Notes: a model not told the origin generated them from the letters alone. Numbered from the stretch's first letter, positions 16,097-25,328 are shown. The stretch: DNA of 38,534 nucleotides from Holophagales bacterium (GCA_016716705.1 JADJVF010000031.1:1-38534), one strand, 5' to 3'. Numbers and translations: made by a program.

Positions 16097-19000
16097 CTAC
16101 TTCGTCTTCACCGGGTCCGCGGGCCTCTTCGGGAGCGTCATGGGTTCCTTCTCGATCGCCTTCAGGACCTCCGCCACGCCCCGCTCGAGCTGCGGATCCC
16201 GCCCGGCTGCCACCGACGCCGGGTCGTTCTCCACCTCGATGTCCGGCACGACGCCGAGACCTTCGATGATGTAGCTCCCGTCCACGTCGTTCGTCGCCTG
16301 CTGCGGCACGAAGACCTGCCCTCCGTCGAGGAGCGGACCGCGGCCCGAGATGCCGACGACGCCGCCCCAGGTCCGCTTGCCGATGAGCGGGCCGAGCCCC
16401 GCCTTGCGGAAGCGCGCCGGGAAGATGTCGCCGTCCGACGCGGACGTCTCGTTGATGAGCGCCGCGAGGTGCCCGTGGAAGACGCTGCCGGGATAGGTTC
16501 CCGGCTCGTCGCTCGCCATCCCGAAGCGGGTCCCGAGGAGCTTCGAGTCGAGCCGCTCGAGGATCCACTGCGAGACGTTGCCGCCGCCGTTGGAGCGGAC
16601 GTCGACGACGAGCCCTTCCTTGCGGATCTGCGGGTAGTACCACTTGAGGAACTCGTAGATGCCGGGGGCGCCCATGTCGGGAATGTGCAGGTACCCGACC
16701 CGGCCGCCGCTCAGCTTCGTCACCTTCTCGTGGTTGCCGAGGACCCAGTCGAGGTAGAGGAGGGAGGCCTCGCTCTCCACCGGCTCGTACGTCGCCTTGC
16801 GCGCCCCTTCGAAGGTCGGCTTCCCGTTCAGCATGAGGGTGACCGGGTGCGTCTTGTGCTGGAGGAGGCGGTAGGGGTTGTCGTCTCCCTTCAGCTCGTC
16901 GCCGTCGACGGCAAGGACGTAGTCGCCGACGCGGGCGTCGACGCCGACCGCCGTGAGCGGCGAACGGTATTTCTCCTCCTCGTTGTGCCCGCGGAAGATC
17001 GTCGCGATGCGGTAGCGCCCCGCTTTCGCGTCGAGCTCGAACCGCGCACCGGGCAGACCCACCTTCGCCCGCGCGGGGCGTTCGATATCCCCTTCCTCGA
17101 TGTAGGCGTGGCCGACGTTCAGCTCGGCCACCATCTCGCCGAGGAGATAGGTCAGGTCGGAGCGGTGGGAGACGTACGGCAGGAGCTGCCTGTAGCGCGC
17201 GCCGATCGCCTTCCAGTCGTAGCCGTGCATGTTCCGGACGTAGAAGAAGTCGCGGTAGCGGCGCCAGACCTCGTCGAAGATCGTCGTCCACTCCTCGGCG
17301 GGGACGCGGTCGACCACCAGCTCTTTCGTGGAGACGCTCTTCGGGTCCTTGGCCTTCGGCTTGACGTCCCAGAGCTTGAAGCCCTTTTCCTTGCCGCCAC
17401 CGCGCACGAGGACCTTCTTCCCGTCGTCCGACACGGCCCAGCCGTCGACGTCGGCGACGAGCTCGGTCTCCTCGCGCTCCTTCAGGTCGTAGATCGCGAG
17501 CGAGGTCTTCCGGTCGCTGTCACGCCCGTAGAACGGGGCCCCCTCCTTCGCGTAGAGAAGCGCCGTCTTCGTCACCGCGAGGCCGTCGAGGTTGTCGGCC
17601 TCCACCGGGACGCGGACGACGCGCGAGGCGAGACCGTCCCACTCGATGACGACGGGCTTCGGCGCCTTCGCGACGTCCGTCTTCCCGTTTCTTCCGTCCT
17701 TCTTCTTCGTGCCGGTGGCGTCTTTCTCGTCTTCGTCGTCCTTCTTCTCCGCGTCCTTCTTCCCGTCCTTCGCGTCGCCCGCGTTCACCTCGTCGCTCTC
17801 GGGCGCGAAGGGGCTCGCGACGTCCTTCCGGAGGGCGAGGGCGAAGATCCCGGTCCTGCGATTGCCCGCGTAGTTCCACTCGATGTCCGAGATCTGCGGG
17901 GCGAACTCGCGGTTCGAGAAGAAGTACAGGAGCTTGCCCTCGGGGTCCCAGGCGGGCGAGCTCGACGAGAAGAGCTCGCTCGTCACCCGCCTCGCCTTGC
18001 CGTCCGCCACGCTCCAGACGTGGAGGACCCGCATCCCGGTGTGCTCGCCCATGGAGAAGGCCAGGTGCGCGCCGTCGGGCGACCAGGCGTAGTCGGAGAT
18101 CCCGCCGAAGCGGTCGTCGGCAATCTCGACGACCTTCTTTCCGGCCACGGTCACGACGTAGAGCTTCCCGTCCTTGTCCGAGAGCGCGAGGCGGGCGCCG
18201 TCGGGCGACCAGGCCGGGGCCGAGAGCATCGATCCGAAGGTCGTCGTCAGCTGCTCGGGCTTGCCGGAGCCGTCCTGCGCCGCGAGCCAGATCTGCTCCT
18301 CGCCCGTCCGGTCGGAGACGTACGCGATCGTCTTGCCGTCGGGAGACCAGGTGGCGTGCTTGTCGTGGGCGTTCGAGGAGCGGGTCAGGTTGCGCGTCGG
18401 CCCGTTCTCGATCGGCGCGGTGAAGACGTCGCCGCGGGCGACGAAGAGGGCGCGCTCACCCTTCGGGGAGAGACTGAAGGCCTCGATCCGCTTGTCGGCG
18501 GGGACCCGCGAGGGGCGCGAGGCGAGGCCGTCGGTCGGGACGGTGATGGCGAGCGCCGTGTCGGCCTTCGCCTTCACGTCGTAGAGGCGCAGCTCGCCCC
18601 CGAGCTCGTAGACGATGCGGCCCGCGGAATCGGAGCTCGCCCAGCGGACGTCCCACGTCGTCGACTGCGTCAGCTTCTCGAGACCGTCGCCCGACGGGTC
18701 GACGGAGTAGAGGTTCAGCGTTCCGTCCCTGTCGGAAACGAAGTAGATCCTTCCGCCGACCCACATCGGATCGCGCTCGGTCCGCTTCGACGGGGCGATG
18801 ACCTTCGACGTGCCGGCCGCGAGGTCGTAGACGAAGAGGTCCTGCGCCCAGCCCCCCTCGTAGCGCTTCCACGTGCGGAAGTCGCGGAAGAGGGGGGAGT
18901 AGACGAGCTTCGTCCCGTCGGGACTGAAGTCGCCGGCACCGGCCGTGTACATCGGGAGCTTCACGGGGAGGCCGCCCGTCACCGGAACGGTGTAGAGGGC

Positions 19001-19465
19001 CGACTCCACCTTCGCGCTCTCGGCGTCGCGGAGCGAACGGAAGAGGACCTTCGCCCCGTCGGGCGTCCAGCCGTAGACCTGGTTGTCCATGCCGCCGCGC
19101 GGCGGCAGCGGCCCTCGTGCCGGGTACCAGGTGAGGCGCTTCGGAACGCCACCGTCGGACGGCACGACGTAGACCTGCTCGTCACCTTCGTACTGACCGG
19201 TGAAGGCGATCCACTTCCCGTCGGGCGAGAACTTCGGGAAGAGCTCCTGCCCCGGGTGCGCGGTCACGCGGGCGGCGAGACCGCCCGTGGCGGGCGCGGT
19301 CCAGATGTCGCCGCCGTAGCAGAACGCCACGCGGCTGCCGTGGACGTCGGGGTAGCGGAGGAGCTTCGTCTGGGCCGCGGCCGGGTTGGAGGAGAGCAGG
19401 GCCGCGGCGGCGGCGGCTGCGAGGGGGGCCGAGAGGCGCGCAAAGCGCCGGGGACGTGGATTCAT
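16097..19465 (-). CDS. Exported tricorn-like S41 protease (copy 1)
   Basis: 1122 residues from ATG 19465, chosen because GGAGG sits 5 bases upstream and a signal peptide follows (MNPRPRRFARLSAPLAAAAA, cut near NPAAAQ). The first 560 residues are a WD40/PD40-type propeller with repeated SPDGKW, SPDGTK and WSPDGAHLAF motifs. A Lys/Asp-rich linker (about 560-605) leads to a second propeller-like region, then a PDZ-type segment and the S41 catalytic core. That core has His in LNVGHAYIEEG, nucleophile Ser in NETSASDGDIFPA, and Glu in IIEGLGVVPD. Archaeal tricorn is a cytosolic protease that cuts proteasome products; this one is exported. The residue before the active His is Gly rather than tricorn's Ser745. 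It converges with the solute-binding gene (26 bases apart) and is a paralogue of the gene at 21902. Confidence 0.92.
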   Translation of the reverse strand: MNPRPRRFARLSAPLAAAAAAALLSSNPAAAQTKLLRYPDVHGSRVAFCYGGDIWTAPATGGLAARVTAHPGQELFPKFSPDGKWIAFTGQYEGDEQVYVVPSDGGVPKRLTWYPARGPLPPRGGMDNQVYGWTPDGAKVLFRSLRDAESAKVESALYTVPVTGGLPVKLPMYTAGAGDFSPDGTKLVYSPLFRDFRTWKRYEGGWAQDLFVYDLAAGTSKVIAPSKRTERDPMWVGGRIYFVSDRDGTLNLYSVDPSGDGLEKLTQSTTWDVRWASSDSAGRIVYELGGELRLYDVKAKADTALAITVPTDGLASRPSRVPADKRIEAFSLSPKGERALFVARGDVFTAPIENGPTRNLTRSSNAHDKHATWSPDGKTIAYVSDRTGEEQIWLAAQDGSGKPEQLTTTFGSMLSAPAWSPDGARLALSDKDGKLYVVTVAGKKVVEIADDRFGGISDYAWSPDGAHLAFSMGEHTGMRVLHVWSVADGKARRVTSELFSSSSPAWDPEGKLLYFFSNREFAPQISDIEWNYAGNRRTGIFALALRKDVASPFAPESDEVNAGDAKDGKKDAEKKDDEDEKDATGTKKKDGRNGKTDVAKAPKPVVIEWDGLASRVVRVPVEADNLDGLAVTKTALLYAKEGAPFYGRDSDRKTSLAIYDLKEREETELVADVDGWAVSDDGKKVLVRGGGKEKGFKLWDVKPKAKDPKSVSTKELVVDRVPAEEWTTIFDEVWRRYRDFFYVRNMHGYDWKAIGARYRQLLPYVSHRSDLTYLLGEMVAELNVGHAYIEEGDIERPARAKVGLPGARFELDAKAGRYRIATIFRGHNEEEKYRSPLTAVGVDARVGDYVLAVDGDELKGDDNPYRLLQHKTHPVTLMLNGKPTFEGARKATYEPVESEASLLYLDWVLGNHEKVTKLSGGRVGYLHIPDMGAPGIYEFLKWYYPQIRKEGLVVDVRSNGGGNVSQWILERLDSKLLGTRFGMASDEPGTYPGSVFHGHLAALINETSASDGDIFPARFRKAGLGPLIGKRTWGGVVGISGRGPLLDGGQVFVPQQATNDVDGSYIIEGLGVVPDIEVENDPASVAAGRDPQLERGVAEVLKAIEKEPMTLPKRPADPVKTK

Positions 19466-19555
19466 CGGATCCTCCGGCGGGGATGGTAACGCGCCGGGAA
19501 TATGGCGCCTGGCCGCTCGTATCCCTGGAATCGCGATGTGAGGCTCCGAGGCTCC

Positions 19556-19612
19556 GTGCCAGGCGTGCATTCGTGTATTGTTTTCAACAATACACGAATG
19601 CACGCCTGGCAC
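19556..19612. repeat. 27-bp perfect inverted repeat, REP/MITE-like hairpin
   Basis: Arms 19556-19582 and 19586-19612 are perfectly complementary over 27 bp around a 3-base loop (TTC). The left arm begins GTGCCAGGCGTGCATTCGTG and ends in an AT-rich TATTGTT. Outside it, TCCG and CGGA can pair further across a 2-base bulge. It starts 7 bases past the stop of the acylase gene and lies about 90 bases before the start of tricorn copy 1, both on the minus strand. No T-run follows on either side, so it is not a standard intrinsic terminator. A dispersed palindromic element, or a transcript-end or mRNA-stabilising hairpin, is plausible. Confidence 0.9.
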
Positions 19613-19619
19613 ACGGAAC

Positions 19620-21827
19620 TCAGGGCTTCAGGGTCTTGCGCTCGAAGGCGAGCCAGCGCTTCACGTCGGTCGCGTACCAGCGGGAGAAGCGGCGATCCGA
19701 AGGGCCTCCGGCGAGGGCGGTCTCGGCCGTGTCGGTCGCGAGGTCGGTCACGAAGCGCCAGGAGGGGCAGAAGGCCGACTCGCGCCCCGCGAGGGTCAGG
19801 ACCTGGCCCTGGACGACGGTCGCGCGGCCGCCGACGACGGGGAACGGCCCGCGGTCGAAACCGAGCAGAGCAGGGAGCTTCCCGCCGAAGAGGAGGTGGC
19901 GCATGGTGACGGGGCGCGTCGCGCCCCAGGATGGAAGCGAGGCCGGGTCGACGCCGTCGAGCGCCGCGCGCGCGATGCGGGAGACGAACGCGGCCTTCCC
20001 GCCGTCGCCGAACCACTCGGGGCCCTCCTCGCGGGCGAGGACGTCGTCGAAGAGGCGAAAGAAGAACGGGTGGACGAGGGAGGCGTCGCGGAGGGCCCGC
20101 CACGCCTCGACGCCGAAGAGGCCTTCGCCGAAGAGCCCCTCGCAGAGGGCCGCGTAGAGCTTCTCGAAGAGGACGGCACCCGTCGACGCCGCGTCGTAGC
20201 GCCGGTCCCAGGCGCGTAGAAAGCGGACCGCGGGGAGATCGGGCAGGTCCGCGTCGAGCGCCGAGAGAAGGCGCCGGGCCTGGCCGGAGACGAGGTCGGA
20301 CTGCAGGTCCCCGAGGTCCGCGGCCACGAGCGCGTGACCTGTCGAGAGCTTCGCGGCGAGGAGCTCCCGCAGGCGATCGGCCCTGTCGCTCCCCATCGAG
20401 AGCGTGACGCCGACGGGCTTCCACGCGCCGTGACCGCTGTCGTTCGCGGTGACGAGAAGCCCTTCGGGAGGATCGAGAACGCAGGCGAGGGCGGCCGGAG
20501 GAAGCGTGCCGTCGGCGAGGTCCCCCGGCTCCCAGCCCCGGAGCGGCAGGAGGCCCGTTCCGCGCCGGCGACGCGGCAGGAGGCCCGACTGCTGTGCGGC
20601 GACCCTGCCGTCCCTTCCGGAAAAGAGCCAGTTTGCCGGAATCGCGATGCGCGACGCGGCCTCGGACGCGCGCTCGATGTCCGGGGCGGACCAGAGGTCG
20701 AGGATCGCCTCGAGCGACGCGGCGCCGCCGTCGCGGCGGCACGTCCAGGCGCGTGAGAGCCAGAGGCCGTCTTCGACCCGCGTCGCGCCGTCGGGCGTCT
20801 CGAGGACGCCCGCGTCCGTCTCGAAGATGCCGACGTCCAGGGACGCGCCCCTCTTCCGCAGGACCCTCTCGCGCCGTTCCTGCAGGGGACGCCACTCACC
20901 CGCCCGGCGGTATCGCCCGTCCTTCACGTCCTCGATCACGAAGTCGATCGTGTCGGCGAACCCGTAGGTGAATCCGCCCGCGATCGCTCGGGTCCGCCCC
21001 ATCACGAGGCCCGGGACACCCGGCACGGTGACGCCGGTCCGGAAGTCGCCGTCGGGCAGCTCACCGACGACCTCGTACCAGATGGCCGGCAGACGATTCA
21101 CCTCGAGGTGCGGGTCGCTGGCGTAGAGAGCGGAACCCGAGGCCGACAGGCGCCCCGCCACGGCGACGTTGTTGCTCGCGCGAAGCCCGGGGAGCGGCGG
21201 GAGACCGGGGACGAGGGACGGCACGTGGCGCACGGCCCGGATCGCGTCGAGGAGCCCCTCGTCGAGGCCTTCGAGGTGGGGACGGAAGAGGCGGGTGAGC
21301 TTCGCCGGGTCCACGCCCGCGCGGAGCGCCTGGATGAGGACGATCTCCGCGTCTCCCTGCGCCTGTGCGAGGCCGACGAAGCTCATGAGCCGGAGCGTGA
21401 GGAGTGTGTCGGCGGGGCGCCACGGCTCGTCCGGGACTCCCAGGAGCCGCAGCTCCCAGGGCCGGCCGCGAGCGAGGCGGGCGTTCACGCCGGCGGCGTA
21501 GGCCTCGGCCAGCTCACGCGCCCGTCCGTCGAGAGCCAGGGCCTCCTGGGCGGAGCAGGCCGCGAAGAGGTTCCTCCGCATGAAGAGGTCGACGGCGAGG
21601 GAGGCGGGCGAGTCGTCGAGCAGCTCGCAGAGCCTCCCCTGGCCGATGACCCTCACGAGGAGCATCTGGAGCGCCCGGTCGTGCGCGTGGGCGAAGCCGT
21701 ACGCCACGGCGAGCCCGAGGTCGTCCGCCGCGGCGGCGTGCATCACGCCGTTCTCGTCGCGGTGGAGCGCGAAGGCGCGACCACCGGCCGTGAAGGGGTG
21801 GGCGGAGGTCCCGATACGCGGTCCCAC
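19620..21827 (-). CDS. Penicillin acylase (S45) family protein, no signal peptide
   Basis: 735 residues from GTG 21827; an in-frame stop a few codons upstream leaves little choice. S45 enzymes are N-terminal-nucleophile amidohydrolases acting on acylated amides such as beta-lactams or acyl-homoserine lactones. The N-terminal part has the usual IGQGRLCELL-type helices. The autoprocessing site is G-L-R-A-S-N-N-V, which would make Ser218 the N-terminus of the beta chain (about 518 residues). ASDPHLEVNRLPAIWYEV follows as in the family, and NDSGHG (about 465-470) fits the later conserved Asn region. Most relatives are periplasmic, but this one begins directly with the catalytic domain, so it seems cytoplasmic. 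It may deacylate or trim peptides imported by the neighbours. Substrate unknown. Confidence 0.88.
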   Translation of the reverse strand: MGPRIGTSAHPFTAGGRAFALHRDENGVMHAAAADDLGLAVAYGFAHAHDRALQMLLVRVIGQGRLCELLDDSPASLAVDLFMRRNLFAACSAQEALALDGRARELAEAYAAGVNARLARGRPWELRLLGVPDEPWRPADTLLTLRLMSFVGLAQAQGDAEIVLIQALRAGVDPAKLTRLFRPHLEGLDEGLLDAIRAVRHVPSLVPGLPPLPGLRASNNVAVAGRLSASGSALYASDPHLEVNRLPAIWYEVVGELPDGDFRTGVTVPGVPGLVMGRTRAIAGGFTYGFADTIDFVIEDVKDGRYRRAGEWRPLQERRERVLRKRGASLDVGIFETDAGVLETPDGATRVEDGLWLSRAWTCRRDGGAASLEAILDLWSAPDIERASEAASRIAIPANWLFSGRDGRVAAQQSGLLPRRRRGTGLLPLRGWEPGDLADGTLPPAALACVLDPPEGLLVTANDSGHGAWKPVGVTLSMGSDRADRLRELLAAKLSTGHALVAADLGDLQSDLVSGQARRLLSALDADLPDLPAVRFLRAWDRRYDAASTGAVLFEKLYAALCEGLFGEGLFGVEAWRALRDASLVHPFFFRLFDDVLAREEGPEWFGDGGKAAFVSRIARAALDGVDPASLPSWGATRPVTMRHLLFGGKLPALLGFDRGPFPVVGGRATVVQGQVLTLAGRESAFCPSWRFVTDLATDTAETALAGGPSDRRFSRWYATDVKRWLAFERKTLKP

Positions 21828-21835
21828 GACCGGGC

Positions 21836-21841
21836 ATTCTA
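21836..21841 (-). promoter_or_regulatory. Candidate -10 element for a leaderless acylase transcript
   Basis: On the minus strand TAGAAT, matching TATAAT at five of six positions, lies 8 bases before the GTG start of the acylase gene. No Shine-Dalgarno sequence is visible. Together these suggest that the transcript starts at or next to the start codon. No convincing -35 was found. Confidence 0.35.
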
Positions 21842-21901
21842 TGGGTCAGCCGACGGGAAGGTGAGCGAAACCCCTCAGCGGCCTCGTCCGTACCTCCCTG
21901 C

Positions 21902-24900
21902 ATGCAACGCCTCCTCGCGACAGCTTTGACCGCGGGTCTCCTCGCGGTCCTGCCTACGGCCTCGCTGACCGCCCAGGGCGCCACGGACATCACGAAGGAC
22001 GCCCGGCTCCTCCGTTTCCCCGACGTCCACGGCGACACGATCGCCTTCTCCCACGCGGGAGACCTCTGGACCGTTCCGACCTCGGGCGGCACCGCGCGCC
22101 GCCTGACGACCGGGGACGGCCTCGAGCTCTTCCCCCGCTTCTCTCCCGACGGGAAGTGGATCGCCTTCACCGGGCAGTACGACGGGACCACCGACGTCTA
22201 CGTCATGCCGGCCACGGGGGGCGAGCCGCGTCGCCTCACCTGGTACCCCTCGACGGACCAGAACGAGCGGATGGGACCGGACAACCTCATCCTCGGTTGG
22301 ACGCCCGACGGGAAGGTCCTCTTCCGCGGCCTCCGGGGGCCGATCCGCGGCTTCGTCGGCGAGCCGTACGTCGTCTCGCCCGGGGGAGGCCCCGTCGAGC
22401 GCTTCCCGCTGCCCGAATCGGGCGCGATCAGCTTCTCGCCCGACGGGAAGAAGATCGCCTACAACCGGATCCACCGCGACTTCCGCACCTGGAAGCGCTA
22501 CAAGGGCGGGATGGCCCAGGACGTGTGGGTCTACGACCTCGCCTCGAGGGCGATCGAGAAGATCACCGACTGGCCGGGCACCGACACGCAGCCGATGTGG
22601 ATCGGCGGATCGGTCTACTTCCTCTCCGACCGCGACGGCTGGAAAGGGAACCTCTGGAAGTACGACATCGCGACGAAGTCGACGGCGCGGGTCACGTCGT
22701 TCACCGAGTTCGACGTGAAGTGGCCGCACGCCGGTGGCGACGCGATCGTCTTCGAGAACGGCGGCTTCCTGTACCTCCTCGACACGAAGAGCGGGCAGAG
22801 CCGGAAGGTGACCGTTGACCTTCCCGACGACAGGAAGCTGGCGCGCGCGCGCTGGGTGAAGGTCGACGACCGGATCACCGACTTTGCCCTCTCCCCCGGA
22901 GGACAGCGGGCGGTCCTCACCGCGCGCGGCGACGTCTTCACGGTCCCCGCGGAGAACGGCAACACGCGGAACGTGACCCGGACGAACGGCGTCCGCGAGC
23001 GCAACGCCGTCTGGTCGCCCGACGGGAAGTGGATCGCGTACTGGTCCGACGCCTCCGGCGAGGAGGAGCTCTTCGTCGCCCCGCAGGACGGGAAGGGGGC
23101 ACCGGTGAAGGTCGCCGCGGCGACGAGCACCTGGCACTTCCCGCCCGTCTGGTCGGGCGACTCGAAGAAGCTCGCGTACTCCGACCGTGCGATGCGCCTC
23201 TGGGTCGTCGACGTCGCGGAGAAGAAGCCAGCCCTCGTCGACACCGCGACGATCCTCGAGATCTCCCGCTACGCCCTCTCGCCCGACGGGCAGTGGCTCG
23301 CGTACGTGAAGTCCGTCGAGAACGACTTCCGCGTCGTCTTCCTCCACTCGCTCGCGACGAAGAAGACGGTCGCCGTCACGTCGTCCGCTTCGAACAGCGC
23401 CGAGCCGGTCTTCGACCCCGAGGGCAGGTACCTCTACCTCCTCTCCGATCGGGATCTCAACCCCACGCTCGGCGCCTTCGAGGCGTCGTACACCGTGAAC
23501 AAGGCGACACGTCCCTACGCTCTCCTCCTCGCAGCCGCCACGCCGTCCCCCTTCGCCCCGAAGAGCGACGAGGCGAGGCTGGCTGGAGAGAAGGACGACA
23601 AGAAGGCCGCGGGACGGGACGAGAAGAAGCCCGATGCGGGCAACGAGGCCGACAGGAAGGAGACCGGCAAGAAGGACGCCGCCGGGAAGGAGGCGCCGAA
23701 GGTCGTGACGGTGAAGGTCGACCTCGACGGTATCGAGACCCGCCTCGTCGCCTTCCCCGTACCCCCGGGCAACTACTTCGGCCTGACGGCCGCCAAGGAG
23801 AAGCTCTTCTGGCTCTCCGCCCCGACGCTCGCGCTCACCGAAGCGGACGGCCCGCCGAAGAGCGCCCTCCAGATGTACGACCTCGAGAAGCGGAAGGTGA
23901 GCGACCTCTTCCCCGCCGTCGAGAACTACGACCTCGCGCCCGACGGCGGCAAGCTCATCGTGAAGGCCGACGCGAAGACCTACCAGGTCGTGGAGCCGAA
24001 GGAAGGGCTGAAGCCGGGCGACGGGAAGCTCGACCTCTCGGGCCTCCGGATGGAGCTCGACCCGCAGGCCGAGTGGCGACAGATCTTCCGGGAGACGTGG
24101 CGCCTTTACCGCGACTTCTTCTATCTCCCCGACATGGGAAAGATCGACTGGGACGGGATCCGGAAGCGTTACGAGCCGCTCGTGGCGCACGTCTCGCACC
24201 GATTCGACCTCACCTGCGTCCTCTCCGAGGTCGCCGCCGAGCTCGGCTCGGGACACGCCTACGTCGGCGGCGGCGACGTGCCGAAGGTGGAGAAGGTCCC
24301 CGTGGGCCTCCTCGGCGCCGACCTCGCGCTCGACGCGAAGGCCGGTCGCTGGAAGATCTCCCGGATCCTCCCGGGGCAGAACTGGAACGAGAGCCGTCGC
24401 TCGCCGCTCACCGAGCCGGGCGTGAACGTGAAGGAAGGCGACTATCTCCTCGCGATCGACGGCCGCGACCTGACGGGGAAGGACGAGCCGTATCGGCTCC
24501 TGGCGGGGAACTACCCCGCCGCGTCCCCCTCCGGCCCGACGCCCCGCACGGTCACGCTCCTCGTCAACGCACAGCCCGTCACGGCCGGCGCCCGGGAGTT
24601 CGTCGTGAAGCCGATCGGCAACGAGGAGGAGCTTCGCTACATAGACTGGGTCGAGACGAACCGGAAGAAGGTCGACACCGCGACGAACGGACGCGTCGGC
24701 TACGTCCACATCCCGAACATGGGTGGCGACGGTCTCCAGGAGTTCATCCGGCAGTACTACCCGCAGCTGCGCAAGGAGGCGCTCGTCGTCGACGTCCGCG
24801 CCAACGGAGGCGGGTTCGTCTCCGAGATGATCCTCGAGCGGCTGCGCCGGACGGTGAAGGGGATGGGCAGCATGCGCAGCGCCCGCCCCGGCCCCTACCC

Positions 24901-25315
24901 CACCGCGGCCTTCAACGGCCCGATGGTCGCCCTCATCAGCCCCTACTCGGCTTCGGACGGTGACATCTTTCCCTTCTACTTCCGCGAGTACGGCCTCGGC
25001 CCGCTCATCGGGATGCGGACCTGGGGCGGCGTCGTCGGCATCCGCGGCCTCGGCGGCGGGATGATCGACGGCGGCTACACCTTCGTCCCGGAGTTCGGCA
25101 CGTACGACCTGAAGTCGCAGTGGGTCATGGAGAACGAAGGGGTCTCGCCCGACATCGAGGTCGACAACCTTCCGGCCGACGAGCTGGCCGGCAAGGACGT
25201 CCAGCTCGAGCGCGCGATCGCCGAGGTGATGAAGCGGCTCGAGGCCAGCCCGTCCAGGTGGGCTCCGCTCCCGCCTTCCAGGGACCTGACGAATCCGCAG
25301 GTCCCGAAGAAGTAG
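21902..25315 (+). CDS. Exported tricorn-like S41 protease (copy 2)
   Basis: 1137 residues. A signal peptide (MQRLLATALTAGLLAVLPTA, cut near LTAQG) is followed by propeller repeats with FSPDGKWIAFTGQYDG, WTPDGKVLF and WSPDGKWIAYWSD. A Lys-rich low-complexity linker spans about 556-600. A second propeller-like part, a PDZ-like segment (EPGVNVKEGDYLLAIDGRDL) and the S41 core follow. Predicted catalytic residues are His785 (GSGHAYV), Ser1018 (SPYSASDGDIF) and Glu1077 (VMENEGVSPD). As in copy 1, Gly precedes the His. The domain plan and linker position match copy 1 closely, so the two are paralogues, now placed head-outward around the acylase gene. The role is probably degradation of peptides outside the cytoplasm. 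No clear ribosome site precedes the ATG. Confidence 0.93.
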   Translation: MQRLLATALTAGLLAVLPTASLTAQGATDITKDARLLRFPDVHGDTIAFSHAGDLWTVPTSGGTARRLTTGDGLELFPRFSPDGKWIAFTGQYDGTTDVYVMPATGGEPRRLTWYPSTDQNERMGPDNLILGWTPDGKVLFRGLRGPIRGFVGEPYVVSPGGGPVERFPLPESGAISFSPDGKKIAYNRIHRDFRTWKRYKGGMAQDVWVYDLASRAIEKITDWPGTDTQPMWIGGSVYFLSDRDGWKGNLWKYDIATKSTARVTSFTEFDVKWPHAGGDAIVFENGGFLYLLDTKSGQSRKVTVDLPDDRKLARARWVKVDDRITDFALSPGGQRAVLTARGDVFTVPAENGNTRNVTRTNGVRERNAVWSPDGKWIAYWSDASGEEELFVAPQDGKGAPVKVAAATSTWHFPPVWSGDSKKLAYSDRAMRLWVVDVAEKKPALVDTATILEISRYALSPDGQWLAYVKSVENDFRVVFLHSLATKKTVAVTSSASNSAEPVFDPEGRYLYLLSDRDLNPTLGAFEASYTVNKATRPYALLLAAATPSPFAPKSDEARLAGEKDDKKAAGRDEKKPDAGNEADRKETGKKDAAGKEAPKVVTVKVDLDGIETRLVAFPVPPGNYFGLTAAKEKLFWLSAPTLALTEADGPPKSALQMYDLEKRKVSDLFPAVENYDLAPDGGKLIVKADAKTYQVVEPKEGLKPGDGKLDLSGLRMELDPQAEWRQIFRETWRLYRDFFYLPDMGKIDWDGIRKRYEPLVAHVSHRFDLTCVLSEVAAELGSGHAYVGGGDVPKVEKVPVGLLGADLALDAKAGRWKISRILPGQNWNESRRSPLTEPGVNVKEGDYLLAIDGRDLTGKDEPYRLLAGNYPAASPSGPTPRTVTLLVNAQPVTAGAREFVVKPIGNEEELRYIDWVETNRKKVDTATNGRVGYVHIPNMGGDGLQEFIRQYYPQLRKEALVVDVRANGGGFVSEMILERLRRTVKGMGSMRSARPGPYPTAAFNGPMVALISPYSASDGDIFPFYFREYGLGPLIGMRTWGGVVGIRGLGGGMIDGGYTFVPEFGTYDLKSQWVMENEGVSPDIEVDNLPADELAGKDVQLERAIAEVMKRLEASPSRWAPLPPSRDLTNPQVPKK

Positions 25316-25328
25316 CCCACTCGATTCT

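Noticed and set aside
19556..19612. CRISPR repeat or phage attachment site
   Set aside because: Only one copy is present, with no spacers, integrase or direct repeat partner in the window.
21875..24709. 944-codon minus-strand open frame opposite tricorn copy 2
   Set aside because: It is antisense to a complete protease with signal peptide and catalytic motifs, and has no recognisable domain.
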